Below, in pieces: positions 6,367-13,667 of a stretch of 13,667 bases of DNA. Source of the DNA: DAOTTW01 sp034437615 (GTDB taxonomy: Bacteria > Chloroflexota > Anaerolineae > Aggregatilineales > Phototrophicaceae); NCBI GenBank assembly GCA_034437615.1, contig DAOTTW010000033.1:1-13667 (forward strand), read 5' to 3'. Below the pieces are notes generated by a model. It saw only the letters and a program-made list of their open reading frames with translations. It was not told the origin of the DNA and searched no databases. Position 1 is the first letter of the stretch. Every line of letters begins with the position of its first letter. The position numbers were made by a program, and so were the translations under genes.

Positions 6367-8988
6367 GCCTATCACATGGAAATACAGCGGCAACGTATAG
6401 CTATCGCCTGCGGCCTGCCCGTTGATGGTCAGGGGCAGGCGTTGCCACGTCTGCGGATGATAGAAGCCGATGCGAATCTCATATTGCTCGTTGCCCTGCG
6501 GGATGTCTGCCAGCACGTCGGGGTCGTCCAGTATAAACATGCGCTTATCCAGCACGAATTCGCCCGCGTCCCATAGGTGCGTACCGTAGTAGCCGTGCTG
6601 ACTCGGCATCACGAACGCATCCCAGTTGTAATACAATTCGCCGTCTGCGCGGTTAATCAGATGCACGAACAGCTTGTAATCCGTGTCGAGTTCTTGCAAG
6701 ACCTCCCATGTGAACCAGGTAAAGACCTTCGTATAGGCAAGCTGTTGATTGCTTGGGCTGATGTTGTGCAGTTGGATGGCATCGCCAAAGACGATCGTAT
6801 CATCAAGCTGTAGGCCGCCAGGACGCTCGAAGCGCCCGTCTAGCGCCAACTCGTATAACTCGTAGCGCAGTACACCATCCGAAAAATACACGGCTGGCGA
6901 GATGATGCGGTCACGTGCCAGCGCCGACACAACCTGATTTTGCCCCGGTGCGATGCCTGCGTTCTCATAGCGCCATTCAGCCTGATTGCCATACAGATAA
7001 TGCGTGGCATTCGCCGCTTCTAATGCCTCAAGCTGAGTCGGCAGCGCACGCGGGTCGATGTCTGCCCAACCGATGCAGCGTTGCGTTGTACCCGAACATG
7101 TCACGTCTTTTACGGTATCATCCAGCAAGAAGAAGCGCAGGCGGTCATTGCCCGGTGCCAGCACCACAGGCCGCCTGTCGTGCGTGACCGCATAGCCCGC
7201 CAGCGCATCGCGCAGCAGCAGCATATCCGGCGCGTGCTCACGGTAGCGGGCATCGTCGTCGGGGTAAGCAGCGCTGAAAAGCCAACCTGCTTCACGCGCC
7301 GAGTTCGTATAGACAATCAGGATACCGGGCAGGCTCAGCGCCGCGATCAACAGCAGATAGCCGACGCGCACAGGCACAAGCCAGCTTACAAGCCGTGCCT
7401 GCGTGATGATCTGCGCCAGCAACGCCGCAATCGGTGCGATCAGCAACGGCACCACTGCCAGCGATAAGCGCGGGTGATAGCTGTACGAATAAAACCACGT
7501 CGCGAAGTAGGGCAGGGCCAGCAGATACGCCCACAGGCTGCGCCCGATGGCGTCCCGCGTGCTGTTATCAACGCCCGAACGCAGATAGCGCCACAGCGCC
7601 CAGGCCAAGATCAGCCCACCGAGCAGCAGCAGCAGCGCCTCATGCCACAGGATATAGCTTGCGGGTGGATCAAAGCGCGTTGGGTCCAGCCAGGGCATAG
7701 ACGGCAACGCACCCGCTGCAATCAACGCCGACCCCATGACCACGCCGCGCCAATCCGGTTTCGGGCCGCGTGCAAATAGCAGCCACAGCATAACCAGCGC
7801 CAGCAACAGCAACGGCCAGCCCAGTAAATCCCCGCTGCGCCGCGCCAGTAGCAACCAGTTCTCATGCGGAAAGACCAGCGGCGGATGCCCGAAGGCGATA
7901 TTGCGTACATACCACGCCGCCCCTAATGGGATGCAGGCCAGCCCTGTGATTGCAGCCACCTCAAAGCGTGGCCACCACGCCCGCCAATCCCCACGCACAC
8001 GCCCGAACTCCACGAGCACCAGCAGCACCACCCCCCACACAAAGCCGCCTGCTGTCGGCTTCGTCCACATGGCCACACCGAACAGCACGCCAGCCATCAG
8101 CGCGTACCATCGGCGGCTGTTGCGTGCGGGACCGAGCCATGCCCGCAGGAAGAACGCCGCCGACAGCGTGAACAAGAACGCCAGCGGAATCTCCAGATCG
8201 CCATAACGCGCCCAGTCGCCCACATGCGGGTACAGCGCCCAGATGCCCGCCGCGATAATTGCCACCCGCCGCGATGTGAATAGCGTCTGCGCCAGCACAT
8301 ACGCCGCCAATATCGCGCCGATATGCAGCATGGGCACGACCATACGCGCCGCATGGTCGGCAAGGCCGCCGACCCCAAGCTGAATGAACGTGTATTGCAG
8401 CGGCAGAAATTGCGGATAGTAGCCGATGCTATCGGGGATGGTCTGCGCCAGCGTGAACAGCCGCCCGTTATAGCCGTAGACCCACAGCGCATCGTAGCCG
8501 ATAAACGGCCAGTAAGCCACGACCAGCCAGCGCAGCAGCACCGCGATCACGATCAGGCCCAGCAGCAAGCGCTCGTCTATGGCGAGCGTGCCCGTGTAGG
8601 GACGGAACATGTTCCGTCCGCCGGGGTCATGACCCTCCCCTACAGATACCGATGCAGATGCAGGGGTGGACGACTTGCGTACTTTCGTGTTTGGCGTGCG
8701 CTGATATTTCGCCCAGGCCAGCAGCACACCCAGCAGCAGCAGCACGACTGAGCCACCAAACACCAGCGGGAATTGCAGCAGCGGCGCGTCAAAGCTGCCG
8801 AGTACAAACATCCATGCCGTAAGCAGCGCCGGACCCAGCGCAAACGCCAGCGCCAGCACCAGCACCCGACGCGGCCAATCCGCACGCGGCAGCAGCGCCA
8901 GCGCCCAGGGCACACCCAGCGCGAAATATACCCAGGCCACCAGCGGCAGCGCACTCAATGACTCTCGCAACCAGTAGGGTAAAGTCAC
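6364..8988 (-). CDS. GT-C (PMT/ArnT-type) membrane glycosyltransferase with C-terminal beta domain
   Basis: This 874-residue polytopic protein has three hydrophobic segments in residues 11-95, a soluble loop (about 96-137), and about nine more up to residue 570. The first large loop after the loop-side helix holds WPFIGYDALWVYGYNGRLF with Asp166, placed like the catalytic acidic residue of GT-C enzymes. The family moves sugars from polyprenyl-phosphate carriers to acceptors on the outer side of the membrane. The last 150 residues (from about 724: LQLDDTIVFGDAIQLHN, DYKLFVHLINRADGELYY, YEIRIGFYHPQTWQRLPL) form a beta-sandwich-like soluble domain often attached to such enzymes in Chloroflexota. 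The start is GTG at 8988, one nucleotide after the TAA of the upstream glycosyltransferase gene, with AAGGG about 9 nt before it, so translation is likely coupled. Residues 116-131 are encoded by a palindromic repeat inserted in frame. Acceptor and sugar are unknown. Confidence 0.87.
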   Translation of the reverse strand: MTLPYWLRESLSALPLVAWVYFALGVPWALALLPRADWPRRVLVLALAFALGPALLTAWMFVLGSFDAPLLQFPLVFGGSVVLLLLGVLLAWAKYQRTPNTKVRKSSTPASASVSVGEGHDPGGRNMFRPYTGTLAIDERLLLGLIVIAVLLRWLVVAYWPFIGYDALWVYGYNGRLFTLAQTIPDSIGYYPQFLPLQYTFIQLGVGGLADHAARMVVPMLHIGAILAAYVLAQTLFTSRRVAIIAAGIWALYPHVGDWARYGDLEIPLAFLFTLSAAFFLRAWLGPARNSRRWYALMAGVLFGVAMWTKPTAGGFVWGVVLLVLVEFGRVRGDWRAWWPRFEVAAITGLACIPLGAAWYVRNIAFGHPPLVFPHENWLLLARRSGDLLGWPLLLLALVMLWLLFARGPKPDWRGVVMGSALIAAGALPSMPWLDPTRFDPPASYILWHEALLLLLGGLILAWALWRYLRSGVDNSTRDAIGRSLWAYLLALPYFATWFYSYSYHPRLSLAVVPLLIAPIAALLAQIITQARLVSWLVPVRVGYLLLIAALSLPGILIVYTNSAREAGWLFSAAYPDDDARYREHAPDMLLLRDALAGYAVTHDRRPVVLAPGNDRLRFFLLDDTVKDVTCSGTTQRCIGWADIDPRALPTQLEALEAANATHYLYGNQAEWRYENAGIAPGQNQVVSALARDRIISPAVYFSDGVLRYELYELALDGRFERPGGLQLDDTIVFGDAIQLHNISPSNQQLAYTKVFTWFTWEVLQELDTDYKLFVHLINRADGELYYNWDAFVMPSQHGYYGTHLWDAGEFVLDKRMFILDDPDVLADIPQGNEQYEIRIGFYHPQTWQRLPLTINGQAAGDSYTLPLYFHVIG
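8596..8643. repeat. Palindromic repeat D, 48 bp, translated inside a glycosyltransferase gene
   Basis: Bounded by GTAGGG (8596-8601) and CCCTAC (8638-8643), it contains a perfect 20-nt palindrome (8600-8619, half-site GGACGGAACA) and a perfect 12-nt palindrome GGGTCATGACCC (8624-8635). It is 48 bp, a multiple of three, and reads on the minus strand as VGEGHDPGGRNMFRPY (residues 116-131) in the soluble loop between the third and fourth hydrophobic segments. Unlike A, B and E, its two units face inward. Confidence 0.85.
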
Positions 8989-8989
8989 A

Positions 8990-10870
8990 TTACCAGCCCT
9001 TAACGTACAGTGGTTTCAGCGGCAGGATATTGTAGGCATTCACACCCGCCGCTGCAACCTGCGCACCATCAACGCTGCGATAGACGACGATGCCGAGCAA
9101 GCTCTGATGCCACGTCATTAGCGGCCCGATGCTCAGCGTGCGCTCTGTGGTGTAAAGCTGCCCCGGTTCCCATGCGCTTAGCGGGATTGGCCGGACGTTT
9201 GGTTCATAGGGGTTATCGTAATAGGGCACAGCCTGTGGGATGCGGTCATCCTGCGCGAAGATGCGTGTAGGGTCGCTCCCACGATAGATGCGTGCACTCA
9301 CGGTGTAATCGGCATCAAGGGGCCGATCGAGGGACCACCACAGGCGCAGATGTACATGGCTCTGCTCGCGGATGTCATAGGGCGGCGTCAGCAAGCGGCC
9401 ATCAGCGTCCAGCACATCCACGCCATGCAAGCGCAGGCCGTTCTCGAAGGCGATACCGTCAACATCTGGTGGACCCGCGTACAACCGCAGCAAGAAATCC
9501 CAGGGGCCGTAAAATATCCCCGCAAAGCGTTGATCTGCGACGGCGTTTTGCATGGCTGGGTCTTGTCTGCCGTTCTCTGCCAGATACCACACACGCCGCG
9601 CCTGTGCCACATCCGGCACGTCTTGCATCAGCCGCAGCACATCACCCAGGAAAAAGTTATAGTAAAATACCCATTTATCCCCATGCAGGCAATCCGCGAT
9701 GCACACCGACGGATCGACCACCAGCACATCACCGGGCCGCACCTGCTCGCGTAGCCATTCAAAGGTTTCTTCATAGGGTGGCGGGCGATAGCGGTATAAA
9801 TCCGCTGGAAAGGGCGTGAACATCGCAAGCAAGCACGCTGCGCCGACAGCAACCCGGCCCACACGCGGCAACGTCAGGGCACCCCCGGCGATCAGCAGCG
9901 CCAGCAGCAGCAACCCCCACCATAAATAACGCGCCGAGAAATTGGCGAACACAGCCAGCGCTACCAGCAGCATCAGCAGGGCAGGTGCAGCAAAAACCCA
10001 CGCGATCAGCCAGCCCTGTTGCCATCTGCTAAGCCGCGTCTGTGGCAGACGCCACAGCAGCAGCACCAGCCCGACGATCAGCAAGGCCAACCAGAAGAAC
10101 TGCGCCGCGCCGCCGATTTCCAGCAGGATGCGCGTATAGCCCTGCATGATGCTATCCGGCAATCCCACCAGATCAACGATGCCGCCACCGCCGATGCGTT
10201 CACCAATGGTGCTGATTTTGGCCAGCAGATGCGGCGTGACCAGCAGCAGCGCCACACCACCGGGCAGCCACCAGCGCCACACGCGACGCGGATACGCCAC
10301 CAGTGTATAGCTGCCGATCACTAAAAATGCGAAGAACGCCGTGTAAGTGGTCATGAACGCAAATAGCATGGCCAGCGCCAACAACACACCACGCAGCCAG
10401 CCCGGACGATCAAAGTAACGCATGGTCAGCAGCAGTAAGAGCGGCATCAGCGCCAGCGCCAGCGCATAGGCGCGTATAAATGTGCTGAGGAACACGGCAT
10501 AGCTCAGCGATGCATAGATAATGGTCGCCAACCACGCACCGGATTCGTTTTGCAGCAGGCGGCGTGCAGCATGAAAGGTCACAGGTAAGGCGGTGATATA
10601 CAGCAGCAGCGAAAACCAGCGTAGCAGCAACGGGTGTGGCGTCAGCAGGTGTTGCCATCCACTGACCATCAAGTTGTATAATGGAGGCCAATCGAAGGGT
10701 TGCCATGCGATGACCTCTTGTGGCGTACCCATTGCGCGAGCCACAGTGAAGGCTTCATCCATGATAAACGTGACGTTATCCAGATGTGGCAGGCGGCTAA
10801 GCAACACCAGCAACGTCAGCAGCACCAAACCGGTCAAGCGCGTATACAAGCGAATGTAAGAATGCTTCAT
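8990..10870 (-). CDS. GT-C (glycosyltransferase family 39-like) membrane protein
   Basis: This 626-residue protein has a single N-terminal helix (about 12-28), then FIMDEAF with Asp38/Glu39 in the first outer loop and FDWPPLYNLMVSGWQHLL, the acidic-pair plus PPLYN pattern of PMT/family-39 enzymes. About ten more hydrophobic helices run to about residue 350. The soluble C-terminal 270 residues contain an alpha/beta stretch (EETFEWLREQVRPGDVLVV) and a beta-rich part (about 470-626: GLRLHGVDVLDADGRLLTPP, HVHLRLWWSLDRPLDADYTV) related in style to the domain of its neighbour. A polyprenyl-linked sugar donor and an exported acceptor are expected from the family; neither can be named. It is the first gene of a two-gene operon, ending one nucleotide before the start of the next. 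The ATG at 10870 lies about 36 nt after the predicted transcription start; its ribosome site is weak. Confidence 0.87.
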   Translation of the reverse strand: MKHSYIRLYTRLTGLVLLTLLVLLSRLPHLDNVTFIMDEAFTVARAMGTPQEVIAWQPFDWPPLYNLMVSGWQHLLTPHPLLLRWFSLLLYITALPVTFHAARRLLQNESGAWLATIIYASLSYAVFLSTFIRAYALALALMPLLLLLTMRYFDRPGWLRGVLLALAMLFAFMTTYTAFFAFLVIGSYTLVAYPRRVWRWWLPGGVALLLVTPHLLAKISTIGERIGGGGIVDLVGLPDSIMQGYTRILLEIGGAAQFFWLALLIVGLVLLLWRLPQTRLSRWQQGWLIAWVFAAPALLMLLVALAVFANFSARYLWWGLLLLALLIAGGALTLPRVGRVAVGAACLLAMFTPFPADLYRYRPPPYEETFEWLREQVRPGDVLVVDPSVCIADCLHGDKWVFYYNFFLGDVLRLMQDVPDVAQARRVWYLAENGRQDPAMQNAVADQRFAGIFYGPWDFLLRLYAGPPDVDGIAFENGLRLHGVDVLDADGRLLTPPYDIREQSHVHLRLWWSLDRPLDADYTVSARIYRGSDPTRIFAQDDRIPQAVPYYDNPYEPNVRPIPLSAWEPGQLYTTERTLSIGPLMTWHQSLLGIVVYRSVDGAQVAAAGVNAYNILPLKPLYVKGW

Positions 10871-10912
10871 GGCATCGTGTCATTTGTGTTGGGTGGTCAA
10901 CGAACGCGCCAC

Positions 10913-10942
10913 ATTGTAGATAGCAAGCTATGTAAGTGTCAA
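10913..10942 (-). promoter_or_regulatory. Sigma70-type promoter of the glycosyltransferase operon
   Basis: On the minus strand TTGACA (10937-10942) and TACAAT (10913-10918) are separated by 18 nt, a perfect -35 and a one-mismatch -10. The start codon at 10870 lies 42 nt beyond the -10. Within the spacer is a small inverted repeat ATAGC-AA-GCTAT (10920-10931), which could be an operator. The same 91-bp gap must hold the recJ promoter on the other strand; I see no strong one. Confidence 0.72.
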
Positions 10943-10961
10943 TCAACGGATAGCCACGATC

Positions 10962-13319
10962 ATGCAAAATATCTGGCGCGAACCGCCATCCATAGACGTA
11001 AACGACGACCTGCAACGCGCCATCGCCGGGCATCCACTGGTGGCACAAAGCCTGGTGCGGCGCGGCATCCACACGCCACAGGCCGCAGAGCGCTTCTTGC
11101 AGCCAGCGCACTACAGCCCCGCCGACCCCGGCTACCTGCCCGACATGGACCGCGCCGTGACGCTCGTAAAAGCTGCCATCAAGCAGGGGCGCACGCTGCT
11201 GGTCTGGGGTGATTTTGATGTCGATGGCCAGACGTCCACGGCGCTGCTGACCTCTGCATTGCGTGGCCTGGGTGCGACGGTGCGCTACCACGTGCCGAAC
11301 CGCTTCACGCAGGGGCATGGGGTGCATCTGCCGACGCTAAAGCAGAAATTAGCTGGCGTGCATCTGCTGCTGACGTGCGACACGGGCATTGCAGCACATG
11401 AGGCCATCGCCTACGCCAAAGCGCAGGGCGTGACGGTTGTGGTGACCGATCATCACAGCTTGCCGGATGTGCTGCCGAACGCTGATGCGCTGGTCAACCC
11501 GATGCGGCTAGCCGCCGGGCACCCCCTGCGCGAATTGCCGGGCGTGGGCGTGGCCTATCAGCTTATCCGGGCGCTCTATGGCACACGCTCCACTGAGCAC
11601 CTGCTTGATCTGGTGGCGTTGGGCATCGTCGCGGATGTGATGGTGCAGGTGGATGATACGCGCTACTGGCTGCAACGTGGCCTGGATGTATTGCGGGCCA
11701 ATCAACGCCCCGGCCTACAGGAATTGCTGCGCCGTGCGGATATCAACCCCAATGCGCTCAGCGAGACCGACATCGGCTTCGGCATCGGGCCACGCCTGAA
11801 CGCGCTCGGACGCCTGCAAGACGCGACGCCGGCAATCGAATTGCTGACTACAGACGACACGGCACGCATTAATGTGCTGGTGAATACCATTGAGGGCCTG
11901 AACGCACAGCGCCGTTTCCTCAGCGATCAGGTGTATCGGGGCGCTCTTGCACAGCTTGAGAACGACCCGACGCTGTTGAATTACGCTGCGCTGGTGCTCG
12001 CTCAGGCCGATTGGCATACCGGGGTGGTGGGCATCGTCGCGAGTCGGCTGGTCGAACGCTATGGGCGTCCGGTGGTGCTGCTATCCAGCAACGAAGCGGG
12101 TTTAGCGCGGGGTTCGGCGCGTTCCGTCGCAGGCTGTGACATCACGGCGGCGTTTCGTCAGGTCTCGCACTTGCTGACGGGCTATGGCGGGCATAACATG
12201 GCCGCTGGCCTCAGCCTGAGCGCCGATAACGTCTTGCCACTACAGCGCGAACTGTCGCAGGTGGTGCGCCGGATGCTGAAACAGGCCGACGTGCCCGCCA
12301 CGCCCGAATTGCAGATTGATGGCTACCTGAGCCTGAGCGAACTTACGCTTGATCTGGCCGCTGATCTGGGGCGTTTAGCCCCGTTTGGCAATGGCAACCC
12401 ACCGCTGACGCTGGCCACACGCGACCTGCACATCCGCAGCCGTCACGCCCTGGGCCAACGCGCTGAGCACCTCAAGCTGACGGTGGAGGACGACGCCGGG
12501 GAAGCGCAGACGGTGTTTTACTGGCGCGGTGCACAGGCCGAAGCCGATGATGGCTTACCGCAGGGGCGTTTTGATCTGGCGTATACCTTGCGTGCCAACA
12601 CCTTCAGGGGCAAGACCGAGGTCATGGTGGAATGGCTGGATGCCCGACCACAGACAGACGCCGATCAGCCTATTAAGCTCCAGACGCAGCAAGGTGCCGC
12701 CTGGGAGGATTACCGCCGACTAGCGCGGCCAGCGGCAGCGGCTAAGCTGCGGGATGTGCTGGCACGTTACCCGCAGGCGCGGCTGTTGGCTGAGGTCGCT
12801 ACGCCGGATGCTGATGAGACAATCAAGCAGCGCACGCTCGCACGCTGCGATTTACAAGCTGCGCCGACGCTGATAATCTGGACGCCACCGCCGGGGCCGT
12901 TGCTGTGGGGCCGTTTGCTGGATGAATGCCGACCTGAGCGCGTGCTGACCTTCGGCACAAATCCCGCTGTGGATACATTAGACGCCTTCGTGCAGCGCTT
13001 TGCCGGATTGCTGAAGTTTGCGGCGCGGCGCGGGGATGCGCTGCGCTTGTGTCGGCTGGCTGGTGCGATGGCGCACACCGAAGCGACGATCCGCGTGGGG
13101 CTGGCGTGGTTTGCAGCACGGGGCTATTACACCGTGCAGGCGCTTGATACAGGTCTCATCCGCGTCGGGGCAGGCGATAATCAGCCCGTGTCAGCATCCG
13201 ACGTAGCAGAGCAGCAAGCCAGATTACAGCGCCACCTGAACGAAGCCGCAGCGTATCGCCGTTACTGGCTGACGTTGCCGCGTTTGCACGGCCTACAAGC
13301 GCCGACCAACGGCGTCTGA
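10962..13319 (+). CDS. recJ: Single-stranded-DNA-specific exonuclease RecJ, long form
   Basis: This 785-residue protein is the long RecJ type seen in Bacillus (about 786) and not the about 577-residue E. coli type. DHH-domain metal ligands are visible: DFDVDG (84-89), D140 in LLTCDTGI and D163-H164-H165 in VVTDHHSL. The DHHA1 part has GGHNMAAG (409-416), and an OB-like region follows (about 440-560: LAPFGNGNPPLTL, LKLTVEDDAGEAQTVFYW). Residues about 565-785 are the extra C-terminal domain, which in Firmicutes is involved in protein contacts such as SSB. RecJ degrades single-stranded DNA 5' to 3' with Mn2+/Mg2+ in recombination and mismatch or base-excision repair, in the cytoplasm. The ATG at 10962 precedes the conserved N-terminus without a strong ribosome site. 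The last codons and the TGA fall inside palindromic repeat E. It is divergent from the glycosyltransferase operon. Confidence 0.95.
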   Translation: MQNIWREPPSIDVNDDLQRAIAGHPLVAQSLVRRGIHTPQAAERFLQPAHYSPADPGYLPDMDRAVTLVKAAIKQGRTLLVWGDFDVDGQTSTALLTSALRGLGATVRYHVPNRFTQGHGVHLPTLKQKLAGVHLLLTCDTGIAAHEAIAYAKAQGVTVVVTDHHSLPDVLPNADALVNPMRLAAGHPLRELPGVGVAYQLIRALYGTRSTEHLLDLVALGIVADVMVQVDDTRYWLQRGLDVLRANQRPGLQELLRRADINPNALSETDIGFGIGPRLNALGRLQDATPAIELLTTDDTARINVLVNTIEGLNAQRRFLSDQVYRGALAQLENDPTLLNYAALVLAQADWHTGVVGIVASRLVERYGRPVVLLSSNEAGLARGSARSVAGCDITAAFRQVSHLLTGYGGHNMAAGLSLSADNVLPLQRELSQVVRRMLKQADVPATPELQIDGYLSLSELTLDLAADLGRLAPFGNGNPPLTLATRDLHIRSRHALGQRAEHLKLTVEDDAGEAQTVFYWRGAQAEADDGLPQGRFDLAYTLRANTFRGKTEVMVEWLDARPQTDADQPIKLQTQQGAAWEDYRRLARPAAAAKLRDVLARYPQARLLAEVATPDADETIKQRTLARCDLQAAPTLIIWTPPPGPLLWGRLLDECRPERVLTFGTNPAVDTLDAFVQRFAGLLKFAARRGDALRLCRLAGAMAHTEATIRVGLAWFAARGYYTVQALDTGLIRVGAGDNQPVSASDVAEQQARLQRHLNEAAAYRRYWLTLPRLHGLQAPTNGV

Positions 13320-13392
13320 CGCCGCCCCGGACGCCAAGAATGGCGTCCCTACGGTCCAAAACGGCTGTGTAGGGACGCAGCTTGCTGCGTCC
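13311..13392. repeat. Palindromic repeat E: two units back to back, overlapping the recJ stop
   Basis: The left unit is on the minus strand: perfect 8-bp stem 13329-13336 with 13341-13348, plus the small stem GGCGTC (13311-13316)/GACGCC (13318-13323) that encloses the recJ TGA (13317-13319). The right unit is on the plus strand: GGACGCAGC (13373-13381), loop TT, GCTGCGTCC (13384-13392), a perfect 9-bp stem. The junction is CCCTAC (13347-13352), 16 nt, GTAGGG (13369-13374). The left unit is identical to repeat A over 31 nt and shares GCGGCGTCAG with repeat B. Confidence 0.87.
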
Positions 13393-13423
13393 GCTACCGA
13401 AGACGACGACAAATCTAAAATGC

Positions 13424-13667
13424 CTACCCCTGTGAATCGAGGGGGTGAGGGCCAATTCGCGGGCAGAACATGCCCGCCTGAGTAGTTGCTCCGCCGCGTA
13501 CTGGTAACGGTGGTAATGCTTCTGTCGGCGTCGCCTCTGCTGTCGCCTCTGTAGGCGTAGACGCCGTATCGCCCCCGGCTTCCTGCGCTAAGCTGGTATA
13601 GGTCGGCTGCACTGCAATTAACAACAGCAGCAGCGCCAGCGAGCACAGCATCCAGGCTCTATATCGT
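13424..13667 (-). CDS. Small secreted Thr/Pro-rich protein, start uncertain or beyond the window
   Basis: The frame is open from the right edge (RYRAW before the first Met at 13651), so the start may lie outside the window. From Met 13651 it has 75 residues: a hydrophobic core (MLCSLALLLLLIAVQP) consistent with a signal peptide and a likely cut near SLAQ/E, then a low-complexity linker (TASTPTEATAEATPTEALPP), then about 25 residues ending GATTQAGMFCPRIGPHPLDS. No domain is recognised. The ATG at 13651 lacks a ribosome site. The last part is encoded by a sequence containing a GC-rich hairpin (13459-13477), so the natural C-terminus may have been replaced by a repeat; it could be a decayed remnant. 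It converges on recJ. Confidence 0.5.
   Translation of the reverse strand, partial: RYRAWMLCSLALLLLLIAVQPTYTSLAQEAGGDTASTPTEATAEATPTEALPPLPVRGGATTQAGMFCPRIGPHPLDSQG
13459..13477. repeat. Hairpin inside the end of the right-edge gene
   Basis: GCGGGCA (13459-13465) pairs perfectly with TGCCCGC (13471-13477) around GAACA. The centre GAACATG recalls that of repeat D (GGAACATGTTCC), but the GTAGGG ends are missing, so membership in the same family is uncertain. Confidence 0.55.

Noticed and set aside
8323..8751. Plus-strand open frame of 142 codons opposite the glycosyltransferase
   Set aside because: It is Gln/Arg/His rich, as expected for the antisense of a Leu-rich membrane gene, and has no domain; the minus-strand reading is clearly the real one.
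10700..11212. Plus-strand open frame of 170 codons crossing the divergent promoter region
   Set aside because: It runs antisense to one real gene and out of frame in recJ; it has no coherent protein character and spans the promoter.
3584..13392. CRISPR-like repeat array
   Set aside because: The copies are scattered singly or in inverted pairs with no regular spacers and no cas genes.

Overview
The window (about 58% GC by eye) looks like a chromosomal segment of a Chloroflexota bacterium, probably Anaerolineae-like. This is inferred from three things: GT-C sugar transferases carrying soluble beta-rich C-terminal domains, SH3-like and Thr/Pro-rich secreted proteins, and dispersed GTAGGGAC...GTCC palindromes. 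No rRNA, tRNA, CRISPR array, transposase or phage gene was found.

Layout. Bases 1-379 hold the C-terminal end of an SRPBCC-like protein (+), converging on a BtrH-N/DUF4872 protein (-, 422-1600). A 180-bp divergent region separates that gene from a NarL/FixJ response regulator (+, 1781-2431), followed 30 nt later by the ATPase gene ychF (2462-3562). After a repeat-bearing gap come a two-TM membrane protein (3775-4500) and a secreted protein with SH3-like repeats (4530-5444), probably co-transcribed. A repeat-filled convergent gap (5445-5651) leads to a rhodanese/YgaP-like membrane protein (-, 5652-6179). The two largest membrane genes (-, 8990-10870 then 6364-8988) are GT-C/PMT-type glycosyltransferases, one nucleotide apart. 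They form an operon read from a near-consensus sigma70-type promoter at 10913-10942. Divergent to them is a long-form recJ (10962-13319). The right edge holds the end of a small secreted Thr/Pro-rich protein (-).

Most genes are housekeeping or cell-envelope genes and do not form one pathway. The feature that ties the window together is a family of short palindromic elements at 3584-3643, 5517-5593, 5625-5644, 8596-8643 and 13311-13392. Their stems vary in sequence but stay perfectly or almost perfectly paired, so the fold appears to be kept rather than the sequence. Most copies sit just after stop codons. One 48-bp copy lies in frame inside a glycosyltransferase gene and is translated into 16 residues, and another supplies the stop codon of recJ. 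This resembles translated palindromic elements such as those known from Rickettsia, and is the best candidate here for something not well described.
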